The notes beneath the pieces are model-generated. The model had not been told where the DNA came from and did not search any database. It saw only the letters and a program-made list of their open reading frames with translations. 64,000 bases of DNA from Pseudomonas sp. L5B5. Lineage in GTDB: Bacteria > Pseudomonadota > Gammaproteobacteria > Pseudomonadales > Pseudomonadaceae. Location: assembly GCF_020520285.1 (NCBI RefSeq), contig NZ_CP084742.1, positions 6,063,501-6,127,500 on the forward strand. Reading direction: 5' to 3'. Shown here piece after piece: positions 34,922 through 44,149 of the stretch. The position numbers and the translations under genes were made by a program. Each line of letters begins with the position of its first letter. Position 1 is the first letter of the stretch.

Positions 34922-35254
34922 ATGCTCAACTATCTGTGGTTCTTTTTCGCCGCGCTGTTCGAAATCTTCGGTTGCTATGCCTTCTGGATGTGGTTGCGCC
35001 AGGGCAAGAGTGCCTTGTGGGTGATTCCCGCACTGATCAGCCTGACCCTGTTTGCCCTGTTGCTGACCAAGGTCGAGGCGGTTTACGCCGGGCGCGCCTA
35101 TGCCGCCTACGGTGGCATCTACATCGTTGCTTCGATTGGCTGGCTGGCTGTGGTGGAGCGGGTTCGTCCCCTGGGCTCGGACTGGCTGGGGTTGGCGCTG
35201 TGCGTGATCGGCGCGAGCGTGATCCTGTTCGGCCCACGGTTCAGCGCGTCTTGA
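34922..35254 (+). CDS. ynfA: YnfA family membrane protein
   Basis: A 110-residue protein with four membrane helices. [22 protein letters not shown] and [24 protein letters not shown] are the YnfA/UPF0060 signature blocks. The family is distantly related to small multidrug-resistance transporters; a transport role is suggested but not proven. It lies 64 bases after the SDR gene on the same strand. Confidence 0.92.
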   Translation: MLNYLWFFFAALFEIFGCYAFWMWLRQGKSALWVIPALISLTLFALLLTKVEAVYAGRAYAAYGGIYIVASIGWLAVVERVRPLGSDWLGLALCVIGASVILFGPRFSAS

Positions 35255-35279
35255 AAAAACCGGCCCGGGGCTGGGCCGG
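35254..35279 (-). terminator. intrinsic terminator of yheU
   Basis: CCGGCCC/GGGCCGG stem followed by TTTTTT on the minus strand, right after the yheU stop and abutting the ynfA stop. Confidence 0.8.
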
Positions 35280-35287
35280 CGGCTTGT

Positions 35288-35515
35288 TCAGTCGAACAGC
35301 TCCTTGGGCACGTCGTGCTTGAGCATCAGCTGGCATTGTTCGCTGTCAGGATCGAAGACGATGACCGCCTGACCCTTGCCCAGGGCCTGACGGACCCGCA
35401 GGACCCGGGTTTCCAGCGGGGTTTCATCGCCGTTGTCGGTGCCCTCGCGGGTGACGAAGTCTTCGATCAGGCGGGTCAGGGTGTCGACTTCAAGTCGGTC
35501 GTGGGGAATCAGCAT
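35288..35515 (-). CDS. yheU: YheU family protein
   Basis: A 75-residue protein. MLIPHDRLEVDTLTRLIEDFVTREGTDNG followed by ETRVLRVRQALGKGQAVIVFD matches the YheU (UPF0270) family, which is structurally known but of unknown function. The ATG at 35515 gives the exact family start, and longer in-frame readings run through the gap. It follows the M42 peptidase gene by 85 bases on the same strand, so it may be the last gene of that transcript. Confidence 0.9.
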   Translation of the reverse strand: MLIPHDRLEVDTLTRLIEDFVTREGTDNGDETPLETRVLRVRQALGKGQAVIVFDPDSEQCQLMLKHDVPKELFD

Positions 35516-35600
35516 GGAGGCCTCCGGCAAACAATCCCGAATGCTACTGCGCCGGGCAGCCGCCCGCCAGCCACGGCCGGCACAAAGCTGTCGATGCGCT

Positions 35601-36785
35601 TCAGGAGCGGTTGCCCACCAGGCTATCCACCGAAGGCACCCGGGTGTCGCTTTCCATCTGCGCGTCGTGCTCGAGCTGGTGACTGAAGCGGTCGAGGGAG
35701 CCCTGGGCCGGTTTCGCATCGCTTGCAAATACCGGAGGGCTGAGAATGTAGGCGCTCAGCAGGCGAGCCAGCGCGGCCAGGCTGTCGATGTGGGTGCGCT
35801 CATAGCCGTGGGTGGCGTCGCAGCCGAAGGCCAGCAGCGCGGTGCGGATGTCGTGGCCGGCAGTGACTGCCGAGTGGGCATCGCTGAAGTAGTAGCGGAA
35901 CAAATCACGGCGCACCGGCAACTCGTGCTCCCCGGCCAGGCGCAGCAGGTGGCGGGACAGGTGATAGTCATAGGGGCCGCCGGAATCCTGCATCGCCACG
36001 CTGACCGCGTGCTCGCTGGAGTGCTGGCCCGGCGCGACCGGAGCGATATCGATGCCGACGAATTCGCTGACGTCCCAGGGCAGTGCCGCTGCGGCGCCAC
36101 TCCCGGTTTCCTCGGTGATGGTGAACAGCGGATGGCAGTCGATCATCAGGGGTTCGCCGCTGTCGACGATGGCCTTGAGCGCTGCCAGAAGAGCCGCGAC
36201 CCCGGCCTTGTCATCCAGGTGTCGGGCACTGATGTGGCCGCTTTCGGTGAACTCCGGCAAGGGGTCGAACGCCACGAAGTCGCCCACGCCAATACCCAGG
36301 GATTCGCAGTCGGCCCGCGTGGTGCAATAGGCATCCAGGCGCAGTTCGATGTGGTCCCAACTGATGGGCAGCTCGTCCACCGCAGTATTGAAGGCATGCC
36401 CGGAGGCCATCAGTGGCAACACGCTGCCGCGCAGCACGCCGTTGTCGGTGAACAGGCTGACTCGGCTGCCCTCGGCAAAACGGCTGGACCAGCAGCCCAC
36501 TGGAGCCAGGGTCAGGCGGCCATTGTCCTTCACCGCGCGCACGCTGGCGCCGATGGTGTCCAGGTGCGCCGAGACAGCCCGGTCGGGGCTGTTCTGCTGG
36601 CCCTTGAGGGTGGCGCGGATGGTGCCGCGCCGGGTCAATTCGAAGGGAATGCCCAGCTCCTCCAGGCGCTCGGCGACATAACGCACGATGGTATCGGTGA
36701 AACCGGTGGGACTGGGAATGGCGAGCATTTCCAGGAGGACCTTCTGCAGGTAGGCGAGGTCCGGTTCGGCAATCTTGCGAGTCAT
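35601..36785 (-). CDS. M42-family peptidase of the NAGGN osmoprotectant system
   Basis: A 394-residue zinc aminopeptidase-like protein. SAHLDTIGA (about 72-80), HLDDKAGVAALLAAL near 180-194, and TEETGSGAAAAL near 210-221 give the paired metal ligands and catalytic glutamates of the M42 (FrvX/glucanase-like) family. It sits 79 bases downstream of ngg, and the same trio recurs in NAGGN producers. It may process or recycle the dipeptide osmolyte; the substrate is not established. The ATG at 36785 is preferred over one 15 bases upstream. Confidence 0.88.
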   Translation of the reverse strand: MTRKIAEPDLAYLQKVLLEMLAIPSPTGFTDTIVRYVAERLEELGIPFELTRRGTIRATLKGQQNSPDRAVSAHLDTIGASVRAVKDNGRLTLAPVGCWSSRFAEGSRVSLFTDNGVLRGSVLPLMASGHAFNTAVDELPISWDHIELRLDAYCTTRADCESLGIGVGDFVAFDPLPEFTESGHISARHLDDKAGVAALLAALKAIVDSGEPLMIDCHPLFTITEETGSGAAAALPWDVSEFVGIDIAPVAPGQHSSEHAVSVAMQDSGGPYDYHLSRHLLRLAGEHELPVRRDLFRYYFSDAHSAVTAGHDIRTALLAFGCDATHGYERTHIDSLAALARLLSAYILSPPVFASDAKPAQGSLDRFSHQLEHDAQMESDTRVPSVDSLVGNRS

Positions 36786-36864
36786 GGATACTCCTGACAA
36801 AAAGCGCTCAGCGATGGGGCGAAGCAGGGGCGCGGCGCTCGCTGGCGCCGCCGCGCCTGATCAC

Positions 36865-38610
36865 TCAAGGGGTCGGCTGGCTGAGGGGGAACAGCAGGTC
36901 GACGAATCGTTCGGCCGTCGGTTGCGGTTCATGGTTGGCCAGCCCGGCACGTTCGTTGGCCTCGATGAATACGTACTCTGGCTGGTCCGCCGCCGGCACC
37001 AGCAGGTCCAGGCCGACCATGGGGATGTCCAGGGCCCGGGCCGCGCGTACGGCCGCCTCGGCCAACTGCGGATGGAGGATGCCGGTAACGTCTTCCAGGG
37101 TGCCACCGGTGTGCAGGTTGGCAGTACGCCGCACGCACAGCAGTTCGCCCGGCTCCAGCACGCTGTTGTAGTCGTAGCCGGCGGCGTGCAGGGTGCGCTG
37201 GGTCTCGTGGTCCAGTGGTATGCGGCTCTCGCCACCGGTGGCGGCCTGGCGTCGGCGGCTGCGGGCCTCGATCAGCGCACCGATGGAGTGCTGGCCATCG
37301 CCGATGATCTGGGCGGGGCGTCGGATGGCCGCGGCCACCACCTCGAAACCGATGACCAGAATCCGCAGGTCCAGGCCTTCGTGGAAACTTTCAAGCAGCA
37401 CCCGGCTGTCGAACTTGCGGGCGTGCTCGATGGCCTGTTGCACGTCTTCGATACTGCGCAGGTCTACGGCTACCCCGTGGCCCTGTTCACCGTCCAGGGG
37501 CTTGACCACCACACGCTGGTGCTCGTCGAGAAACTCCAGGTTGTCGTCGGCATTGCCTGCCAGGCGCTGGGCCGGCAGGTTCAGGCCGGCGCCCTTGAGC
37601 ACCTTGTGGGTCAGGCTCTTGTCCTGGCACAGGGTCATGCTGATGGCGCTGGTCAGGTCACTCAGGGATTCGCGGCAACGCACTCGGCGCCCGCCGTGGC
37701 TGAGGGTGAACAGCCCGGCGTCGGCATCATCGACTTGCACGTCGATGCCCCGGCGATGGGCTTCCTCGACGATGATCCGGGCGTAGGGGTTGAATTCCGC
37801 CTGGGGCCCGGGGCCAAGAAACAGTGGCTGGTTGATGCCGTTCTTGCGCTTGATGGCGAAGGTCGAGAGGGTGCGAAATCCCAGCTTGGCGTAGAGGTTC
37901 TTGGCCTGGCGGTTGTCATGCAGCACCGACAGGTCGAGGTAGCTCAGGCCGCGGCTCATGAAGTGTTCGATGAGGTGGCGCACCAGTACCTCGCCGACGC
38001 CCGGCCGGCTGCAGTCGGGGTCCACCGCCAGGCACCAGAGGCTGCTGCCGTGTTCCGGATCCTGGTAGGCCTTGTGGTGATTGAGGCCCATGACGCTGCC
38101 GATCACCGCGCCACTGTCTTCGTCCTCGGCCAGCCAGTAGACCGGCCCGCCCTGGTGGCGCGGGGTCAGCAACTGCGGGTCGATGGGCAACATGCCCCGT
38201 GCCAGGTACAGCTGGTTGATGGCGTGCCAGTCGGCCTCGCTCTGGGCGCGACGGATGCGAAAACCGCGAAACACCCGGGTCGCCTGGCGGTAGTCGCTGA
38301 ACCACAGGCGCAGGGTGTCGGAGGGGTCGAGGAACAACTGCGCCGGCTCCAGCCCCAGCACCTGTTGCGGGGCCGCCACATAGAGAGCGATATCGCGCTC
38401 GCCAGGGCGCTCGTTGAGCAACTCCTCGGCCAGGCTGGCGGGGTCGGGAAAGGTATGGCCGATCAGCAAGCGGCCCCAGCCGCAATGCACGGCGATCGGC
38501 TCGCGGCCGGGTTCGCTGCCGTCTTCGGCAAAGCGTGCCTGCAGGCGTTCATAGGACGGCGCCTGGCCGCGCAGCAGGCGTTGGCTGTAAGCCGTGGCGT
38601 GAGCTTTCAT
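36865..38610 (-). CDS. ngg: N-acetylglutaminylglutamine synthetase
   Basis: A 581-residue fusion of a GNAT acetyltransferase (about 110-255, with HGSSLWCLAVDPDCSRPGVG as the acetyl-CoA loop) and an ATP-grasp ligase (about 280-575, with VVVKPLDGEQGHGVAVDL and EANERAGLANHEP). It makes the acetylated Gln-Gln dipeptide NAGGN together with AsnO, under osmotic stress in known species. It starts 3 bases after the asnO stop. Length matches the family. Confidence 0.95.
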   Translation of the reverse strand: MKAHATAYSQRLLRGQAPSYERLQARFAEDGSEPGREPIAVHCGWGRLLIGHTFPDPASLAEELLNERPGERDIALYVAAPQQVLGLEPAQLFLDPSDTLRLWFSDYRQATRVFRGFRIRRAQSEADWHAINQLYLARGMLPIDPQLLTPRHQGGPVYWLAEDEDSGAVIGSVMGLNHHKAYQDPEHGSSLWCLAVDPDCSRPGVGEVLVRHLIEHFMSRGLSYLDLSVLHDNRQAKNLYAKLGFRTLSTFAIKRKNGINQPLFLGPGPQAEFNPYARIIVEEAHRRGIDVQVDDADAGLFTLSHGGRRVRCRESLSDLTSAISMTLCQDKSLTHKVLKGAGLNLPAQRLAGNADDNLEFLDEHQRVVVKPLDGEQGHGVAVDLRSIEDVQQAIEHARKFDSRVLLESFHEGLDLRILVIGFEVVAAAIRRPAQIIGDGQHSIGALIEARSRRRQAATGGESRIPLDHETQRTLHAAGYDYNSVLEPGELLCVRRTANLHTGGTLEDVTGILHPQLAEAAVRAARALDIPMVGLDLLVPAADQPEYVFIEANERAGLANHEPQPTAERFVDLLFPLSQPTP

Positions 38611-38613
38611 CGG

Positions 38614-40386
38614 TCAGATTCCTTGTTCGCTGAGCCACAGGTTCAATGCGGCCAGCTGCCACAGCTTGGAGCCGCGCAGCGGTGTCAGTTGGCCCTGGGG
38701 GTCGGTCAGCAGGCGGTCGAGCATGGCGGGGTTGAACAGGCCGCGATCCTGGCTCGGGTCCAGCAGCAGTTCGCGGACCCAATCCAGGGTCTTGCCCTCC
38801 AGGTGCTTGAGTCCCGGCACCGGGAAGTAGCCCTTCTTGCGGTCGATGACCTCACTGGGAATCACCAGGCGTGCGGCCTCCTTGAGTACCTGCTTGCCGC
38901 CGTCGGGCAGCTTGAAGCGCGCCGGCACCCGGGCCGACAGCTCCACCAGGCGGTAGTCGAGAAACGGCGTACGGGCTTCCAGGCCCCAGGCCATGGTCAT
39001 GTTGTCCACCCGCTTGACCGGGTCGTCCACCAGCATCACCGTGCTGTCCAGGCGCAGGGCCTTGTCCACGGCGGCCTCGGCCCCGGGCCGGGCAAAATGC
39101 TCGCGGACGAAATCGCCGGCGGCATCGTTGGCGGTCAGCCATTGCGGTTGCACGGTGGCGGCGTAGTCGTCGTAGCTGCGGTCGAAGAAGGCGTCGCGGT
39201 AGGCTGCGTATGGATCGCTGGCGCCGTCCACCTGTGGATACCAGTGGTAGCCGGCGAACAGTTCGTCGGCGCCCTGGCCGCTCTGCACCACCTTGCAGTG
39301 CTTGGCCACTTCCCGGGACAGCAGGTAGAAGGCGATGCAGTCATGGCTGACCATCGGCTCGCTCATGGCGCGAAAGGCCGCCGGCAACTGTTCGATGATC
39401 TCGTGCTCGGCGATCCGCAACTGATGATGGCGGGTGCCGTAGTGGCGGGCGATCAGGTCGGAATACTGGAACTCGTCGCCCCGTTCGCCGCCAGCGTCCT
39501 GGAAACCGATGGAAAAGGTCGACAGATCGTCCACCCCGACTTCACGCAGCAAGCCCACCAGCAGGCTGGAGTCGACCCCACCTGACAGCAGCACGCCGAC
39601 GTCCACCGCCGCCCGTTGGCGGATGGCGACCGCTGCGCGAGTGCTGTCCAGCACCCGGTCACGCCAGTCTTCCAGAGTCAGGTTGGCTTCGTCGGCATGG
39701 GGACCGTAGGGCAGGGTCCACCAGGTCTGCTGCTCGGTGCGGCCGTCGGCCTCGATGCGCATCCAGGTGGCCGGGGGCAGTTTTTCTATACCGGCCAGCA
39801 GGGTCCGTGGTGCGGGGACCACGGCATGGAAGTTCAGGTAGTGGTTGAGCGCCACCGGGTCGAGCAGCGGATCGATGTCGCCACCCTTGAGCAGGGCTGG
39901 CAGGGCCGAGGCGAAGCGCAAGCGCTGGCCGGTGCGCGACAGGTACAGGGGCTTGACCCCCAGGCGATCGCGGGCCAGGAACAGGCGTTGGCTGTCGCGC
40001 TCCCAGATGGCGAAGGCGAACATGCCGTTGAGCTTGGGCAGAAGGTCCGCGCCCCAGGCGTGGTAGCCCTTGAGCAGCACTTCGGTGTCGCCGCCGGAGT
40101 AGAAGGCATAACCCTTGGCTTCCAGTTCGGCGCGCAGCTCGGGGAAGTTGTAGATCGCGCCGTTGAACGCCAGGGACAACCCCAGCTGATTATCGACCAT
40201 GGGCTGTGCCGAGCCGTCCGACAGGTCCATGATCTTCAGGCGCCGGTGGCCGAGGGCGATCGGGCCCTGGCTATGGAAGCCCCAGGCGTCGGGGCCGCGG
40301 GGGGCCAGGTGGTGGGTGATGCGTTCAACTGCCGCAAGGTCGGCAGGTTGATGATCGAAACGTAGTTCTCCAGCTAATCCGCACAT
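38614..40386 (-). CDS. asnO: N-acetylglutaminylglutamine amidotransferase (asparagine synthase-like)
   Basis: A 590-residue class II glutamine amidotransferase. Cys2 (MCGLAGELRF) is the N-terminal nucleophile. PRGPDAWGFHSQGPIALGHRRL is the amidotransferase lobe. The synthetase lobe begins around 260 with the PP-loop LLSGGVDSSLLVGLL. It supplies the terminal amide of NAGGN. It heads the asnO-ngg-M42 operon, and its promoter must lie in 40387-40590. Confidence 0.93.
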   Translation of the reverse strand: MCGLAGELRFDHQPADLAAVERITHHLAPRGPDAWGFHSQGPIALGHRRLKIMDLSDGSAQPMVDNQLGLSLAFNGAIYNFPELRAELEAKGYAFYSGGDTEVLLKGYHAWGADLLPKLNGMFAFAIWERDSQRLFLARDRLGVKPLYLSRTGQRLRFASALPALLKGGDIDPLLDPVALNHYLNFHAVVPAPRTLLAGIEKLPPATWMRIEADGRTEQQTWWTLPYGPHADEANLTLEDWRDRVLDSTRAAVAIRQRAAVDVGVLLSGGVDSSLLVGLLREVGVDDLSTFSIGFQDAGGERGDEFQYSDLIARHYGTRHHQLRIAEHEIIEQLPAAFRAMSEPMVSHDCIAFYLLSREVAKHCKVVQSGQGADELFAGYHWYPQVDGASDPYAAYRDAFFDRSYDDYAATVQPQWLTANDAAGDFVREHFARPGAEAAVDKALRLDSTVMLVDDPVKRVDNMTMAWGLEARTPFLDYRLVELSARVPARFKLPDGGKQVLKEAARLVIPSEVIDRKKGYFPVPGLKHLEGKTLDWVRELLLDPSQDRGLFNPAMLDRLLTDPQGQLTPLRGSKLWQLAALNLWLSEQGI

Positions 40387-40883
40387 AAGTCCTTACCGGT
40401 TTTTCCGTTGGGGAGGAGTCAATCCGTCGCCGTCAAAATGACGGCTACCTGGAAACTGACCTATGCATAACTGGGGAGTTTTAGATCGATAAGTTATAAG
40501 TAGCTGGCTCCGTTCAACCCCCAGCCGGGTTTGCATAGGACTCGGAATCACCATCAGCTAACCGGACAAGCGGCAACCGGGGCTCTGCTCCAGGCCTTGC
40601 CGCGAATCAGCCGGCACAGGGCGAAGCGCTTCGGACGGCAGGCCTCGACCATGTTCCGGGGCAGCAGCAGGACGCATTTTTCCAGCTAGGCTATCGGGTC
40701 ATTCGACATCCGCGCTGATAACCCTGGCTTCGTTCGGGGTCTGCAATGATGTCCAGGCTGTTGGGCCTGTGATGGAAAGGTCGCGGAAATGCTCGATATG
40801 TCGATTGTCGATGGATCGAGGCTGTGCCCGTCAGGGTCAAGTCGATGAAAAAACGGTTTTTCGTCAACTGAAATGGTGACTGA
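40387..40883. other. 497-base region: asnO promoter, mnmC relic, acyltransferase promoter
   Basis: The left part is the divergent asnO control region. Bases 40591-40690 are a decayed copy of the mnmC 3' end, annotated separately. The remaining 190 bases are AT-richer and lead into the acyltransferase gene. No separate gene is seen. Confidence 0.6.
40591..40690 (-). pseudogene. relic of an mnmC 3' end
   Basis: On the minus strand it reads MVEACRPKRFALCRLIRGKA, directly comparable to the last residues of the intact MnmC (VAEACHPNRFALRRLIRGKA). The nucleotide match with 42027-42127 covers about 100 bases with roughly one change in six and one small indel. The stop codon is lost in this copy (it continues TGG AGC), and there is no upstream mnmC body. 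It is a left-over fragment or one arm of a duplication. Confidence 0.85.
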
Positions 40884-41981
40884 ATGCAGGCACACGGTGA
40901 GATCAAGCATATTCCAGCGCTGGATGGCGTGCGGGGAGTGGCCATTTTGCTGGTCATGTTCTTTCATTTGAAAATTCCCGGTTTTTCGCTCGGATGGTCC
41001 GGGGTTCCTCTTTTTTTCGTGCTGTCGGGTTTTCTGATAACAAGGATCTTGATCGAGGGGCGTGATGCAAGGCTTTCCGAGTATTTACGGGTGTTTTACC
41101 TTAAGCGCACGTTGCGAATATTTCCTTTGTTCTATGCCTACATCCTCGTCAACTTTATCTTCTTGCTGGCACTCAATCGTCCGACTGAAGGGTATGCGTG
41201 GTACCTGGTGTATCTGCAGAATTATCATATCGGCAGGCAACTGTTCGAAGCAGGCAATATTCCGGGAATGGTGGCTCATACATGGTCGCTTGCCGTGGAA
41301 GAGCAGTTTTACCTGATATGGCCATTTATCATTTATTTTCTCGGGCGCAGGAGCCTTGTCTGGGTTTGCGCCCTGCTGATCGTGGTTGCACCCATTTCCA
41401 GGTATCTGATCGTTGCCATGTCCGACAATGTATACATGGCAAACGTAACACTGCTCAGTTGCCTGGACATGATGGCCTACGGTGCGCTCATTGCCTTTTT
41501 CAGCATCGGTCATTTCGGCGCGCGGATCGTGTATTCCCTCTTTGTCGTCGGTTGTGCCCTGTTGATGTATTCCATAAGCAAACTAGGGCTCGATGCCTTC
41601 TGGAATCCACAGGATTGGGTACGTTACGCGCCATACATGTTTACCGCACTTGCTTTTGTTTTCGGGCTGCCGGTTTGGCTTCTCGCTAATGACAAGGGCA
41701 AGTTGCTTGCCAGGTTCATGGAGTTTCGGGTTTTCGCGTTTACCGGGAAAATCAGCTACGGCTTGTATGTCTGGCACTTTGTCTTGTTCATTGTCATGGA
41801 GAAGGCAGCGTTGAAGTATCCCAGTATTCTGTCTTACCCAGTCACGGTGCTGTGCTCGTTGATGCTGGCTTATATTGTTTCAATAGCCTCGTATTACCTG
41901 TTTGAAGTTCATTTCCTACGGCTTAAAGATAAATTTTCTCAATCTGCAACAGTGCCCAGCCTGCCCGACGCGACCCGCTAG
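40884..41981 (+). CDS. acyltransferase family membrane protein (OafA/YrhL type)
   Basis: A 365-residue, roughly 10-helix acyltransferase-3 family protein. IPALDGVRGVAILLVMFFHL near 9-28 carries the family's conserved R and H pair. RRTLRIFPL-like sequence (YLKRTLRIFPLFYAY), HTWSLAVEEQFYLIWPF near 133-150 and LYVWHFVL near 295 are the other signatures. Relatives O-acetylate surface glycans or modify macrolides. The gene is visibly AT-richer than its neighbours, uses more rare codons and lies between two mnmC 3' copies, suggesting acquisition. Confidence 0.88.
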   Translation: MQAHGEIKHIPALDGVRGVAILLVMFFHLKIPGFSLGWSGVPLFFVLSGFLITRILIEGRDARLSEYLRVFYLKRTLRIFPLFYAYILVNFIFLLALNRPTEGYAWYLVYLQNYHIGRQLFEAGNIPGMVAHTWSLAVEEQFYLIWPFIIYFLGRRSLVWVCALLIVVAPISRYLIVAMSDNVYMANVTLLSCLDMMAYGALIAFFSIGHFGARIVYSLFVVGCALLMYSISKLGLDAFWNPQDWVRYAPYMFTALAFVFGLPVWLLANDKGKLLARFMEFRVFAFTGKISYGLYVWHFVLFIVMEKAALKYPSILSYPVTVLCSLMLAYIVSIASYYLFEVHFLRLKDKFSQSATVPSLPDATR

Positions 41982-42025
41982 TGCCGCAAGGGGAGCCGCT
42001 GACGACAACGGCTCCGTGGATTGGC

Positions 42026-44002
42026 TCAGGCCTTGCCGCGAATCAGCCGGCGCAGGGCAAAACGGTTCGGATGGCAGGCTTCGGCCACGCTTCGAGGCAG
42101 TGGCAGGGGTTCGTTTTCCAGCCAGGCGGCCAGCAGCTCGCCTGACAAAGGAGCGGTGATCAGGCCGCGTGAGCCATGGCCACTGTTGATGTACAGGCCT
42201 TCGAGCCAGGGGCAGGGCAGGTCTGGTACTTGCCGGGCGTCCTTGCCCAGGGCCGCATAGGTGTCGGCGAAGGCCGTGGCGTCCGCCAGCGGGCCGACGA
42301 TGGGCAGGTAGTCCGGGCTGGTGCAGCGAAAGGCCGCGCGGCCTTGCAGGCTGTCCACTGGCAGGTGTTCGGCGTCCAGGCGTTGCAACAGGTCGCTGGA
42401 GATTTCCCGCAGCATTTCCAGGTTGCCCGCGTGCTCGGCCGTGGTCGGATTCAGGTCCTGGCTGTTGAAGTCGAAACTCGCACCCAGGGTGTGCTCCCCC
42501 AGGCGCGGTGGGGCCACATAACCTTCGGCGCAGACCACCGTGGCCAGGGCCCGGCTCTGCGCCGTCTGTGGCAGGCGGGTGATCTGCCCGCGGATACGCT
42601 TGAGGGGCAAATCGGCGCTGGCGGGAAACTGCCTGATCTCGGCGGCGCCGGCGAGGATGGCCACGGCGGCGCTGGCCAGCATCTGTTCGCCGTCCCAGGC
42701 TTGCCATTGCTGGCCGACCCGACGCAGTTCCAGCACATGCCGATGGGGCAGGAGCTGGATGCCCGAATGCCCGGCTTGCCATTGGCACAGCGCCGGGGGA
42801 TGGACCCAACCGCCTTCGGGGAAGAACAGGCCGCCATGCTCCAGGCCGATGCCGGCGCGGGCCTGGGCTTGCTCCCGATCCAGAATATGTAGCAAGTCGT
42901 GGGGGAAGGCCGTGGCCAGTTGTGCCTGGCGCTCGGCTTCCTTGGCGTTGAACGCCAGTTGCAGTACGCCGCAGCCGTCCCAGTCCAGGCCGCGTTGCAG
43001 GTGCTCTAGCTGGCGCCGGGTGTAACCGAAGCCGCTGAGGATCATCTGCGACAGCGCCGTGCCATGGGCCGACAACTTCAAGTACAGCACGCCCTGGGGG
43101 TTGCCCGACGCCTCCTGGGCCAGTTGCCCGTGGCGTTCGAGCAACTGCACCTGCCAGCCACGGGACGCCAGGCTGGCGGCACTGGCGCAACCCGCCAGGC
43201 CGCCGCCGATCACCAGGGCGGTCTTGTCCGGTTGGGGCGGGCGGGCGAACCAGGGCCTGGCCCTGGCGGGTGCCGGTGCCTCTTCGGGCCAGCCGAGGAA
43301 TTCGCCGCGCAGCACTTCCCATTTGTGGCCGATGCCCGGCGTGCGCTTCATCTTGAAGCCCGCGGCGTTCAACAGGCGGCGCACCCAGCCGGTGCTGGTG
43401 AAGGTACTGATGCTGGAGCCGGGCGCCGCCAGGCGGGCCAGTTCGGCGAACAGCTCGGGGGTCCACATGTCGGGGTTCTTCGCCGGGGCGAAGCCGTCGA
43501 GGAACCAGGCGTCGATCTGCGCGTCCAGCTGCGGCAGTTGCTCCAGGGCATCGCCGATCAACAGGGTCAGGGTGACCCGGCCGCCCTCCAGAACCAGGCG
43601 CTGGAAGCCACCGTGGATCGCCACGTACTGCGCCAGCAACGGTTGGGTCAGGTCGGCCAGTTCCGGCCACAGGGCCAGGGCTCGCTGCAGATCGGCATGA
43701 CTCAGGGGGTATTTTTCGACGCTGACGAAATGCAGGCGTGCGTCGGCCGGTGCTTGCTGGCGGAACAGCTGCCAGGCGCAGAGGAAGTTCAGCCCGGTGC
43801 CGAAACCGGTCTCGCCGATGACAAAGCGTTCGCCGGCGGCCAGGGCCGTGAAGCGCTCGCCCAGGCGGTTCTGTTCGAGGAACACGTGACGGGTTTCATC
43901 CAGGCCCGATTCGCTGGAGAAATACACATCGTCGAAGACCCGCGAGCGCGGGCGTCCTTGGTCGTCCCAGTCGAGCTGGGCGTGGGGCAGTTCTGCTGTC
44001 AT
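42026..44002 (-). CDS. mnmC: bifunctional tRNA mnm5s2U biosynthesis enzyme MnmC
   Basis: A 658-residue fusion. The N-terminal SAM-dependent methyltransferase (MnmD, about 1-240) contains FVIGETGFGTGLNFL and WFLDGFAPAKNPDMW. The C-terminal FAD-dependent oxidase (about 260-650) contains VIGGGLAGCASAASLASRGW. It converts cmnm5(s2)U34 to mnm5(s2)U34 in tRNA. Its 3' end is duplicated as a relic at 40591-40690, and the acyltransferase gene stops 44 bases away from its stop. Confidence 0.96.
   Translation of the reverse strand: MTAELPHAQLDWDDQGRPRSRVFDDVYFSSESGLDETRHVFLEQNRLGERFTALAAGERFVIGETGFGTGLNFLCAWQLFRQQAPADARLHFVSVEKYPLSHADLQRALALWPELADLTQPLLAQYVAIHGGFQRLVLEGGRVTLTLLIGDALEQLPQLDAQIDAWFLDGFAPAKNPDMWTPELFAELARLAAPGSSISTFTSTGWVRRLLNAAGFKMKRTPGIGHKWEVLRGEFLGWPEEAPAPARARPWFARPPQPDKTALVIGGGLAGCASAASLASRGWQVQLLERHGQLAQEASGNPQGVLYLKLSAHGTALSQMILSGFGYTRRQLEHLQRGLDWDGCGVLQLAFNAKEAERQAQLATAFPHDLLHILDREQAQARAGIGLEHGGLFFPEGGWVHPPALCQWQAGHSGIQLLPHRHVLELRRVGQQWQAWDGEQMLASAAVAILAGAAEIRQFPASADLPLKRIRGQITRLPQTAQSRALATVVCAEGYVAPPRLGEHTLGASFDFNSQDLNPTTAEHAGNLEMLREISSDLLQRLDAEHLPVDSLQGRAAFRCTSPDYLPIVGPLADATAFADTYAALGKDARQVPDLPCPWLEGLYINSGHGSRGLITAPLSGELLAAWLENEPLPLPRSVAEACHPNRFALRRLIRGKA
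42027..42127 (-). repeat. mnmC 3' end, intact member of the direct-repeat pair
   Basis: Same orientation as the relic at 40591-40690 and about 1.44 kb away. The two copies bracket the acyltransferase gene in the way integration at a gene's 3' end or segmental duplication would leave. Confidence 0.8.
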
Positions 44003-44149
44003 GTTCGGCTCGTGTGGCGCAAGGCGGCCATTCTAGCCGATCACCGGGCTGGCGCTTGATCCATGGCAAGCCGTGGGTGCTTCCGGATTTGTTTTCCCTG
44101 GCCGAGGTCCATCCGCTAGTCTTGGAAAATTCTTGGAAGGGAGCCGCCC

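Noticed and set aside
36775..39585. 936-codon plus-strand frame opposite ngg and asnO
   Set aside because: It is antisense to two well-supported enzymes, has low-complexity H/Q/A/G-rich composition and no RBS; typical shadow of GC-rich coding DNA.
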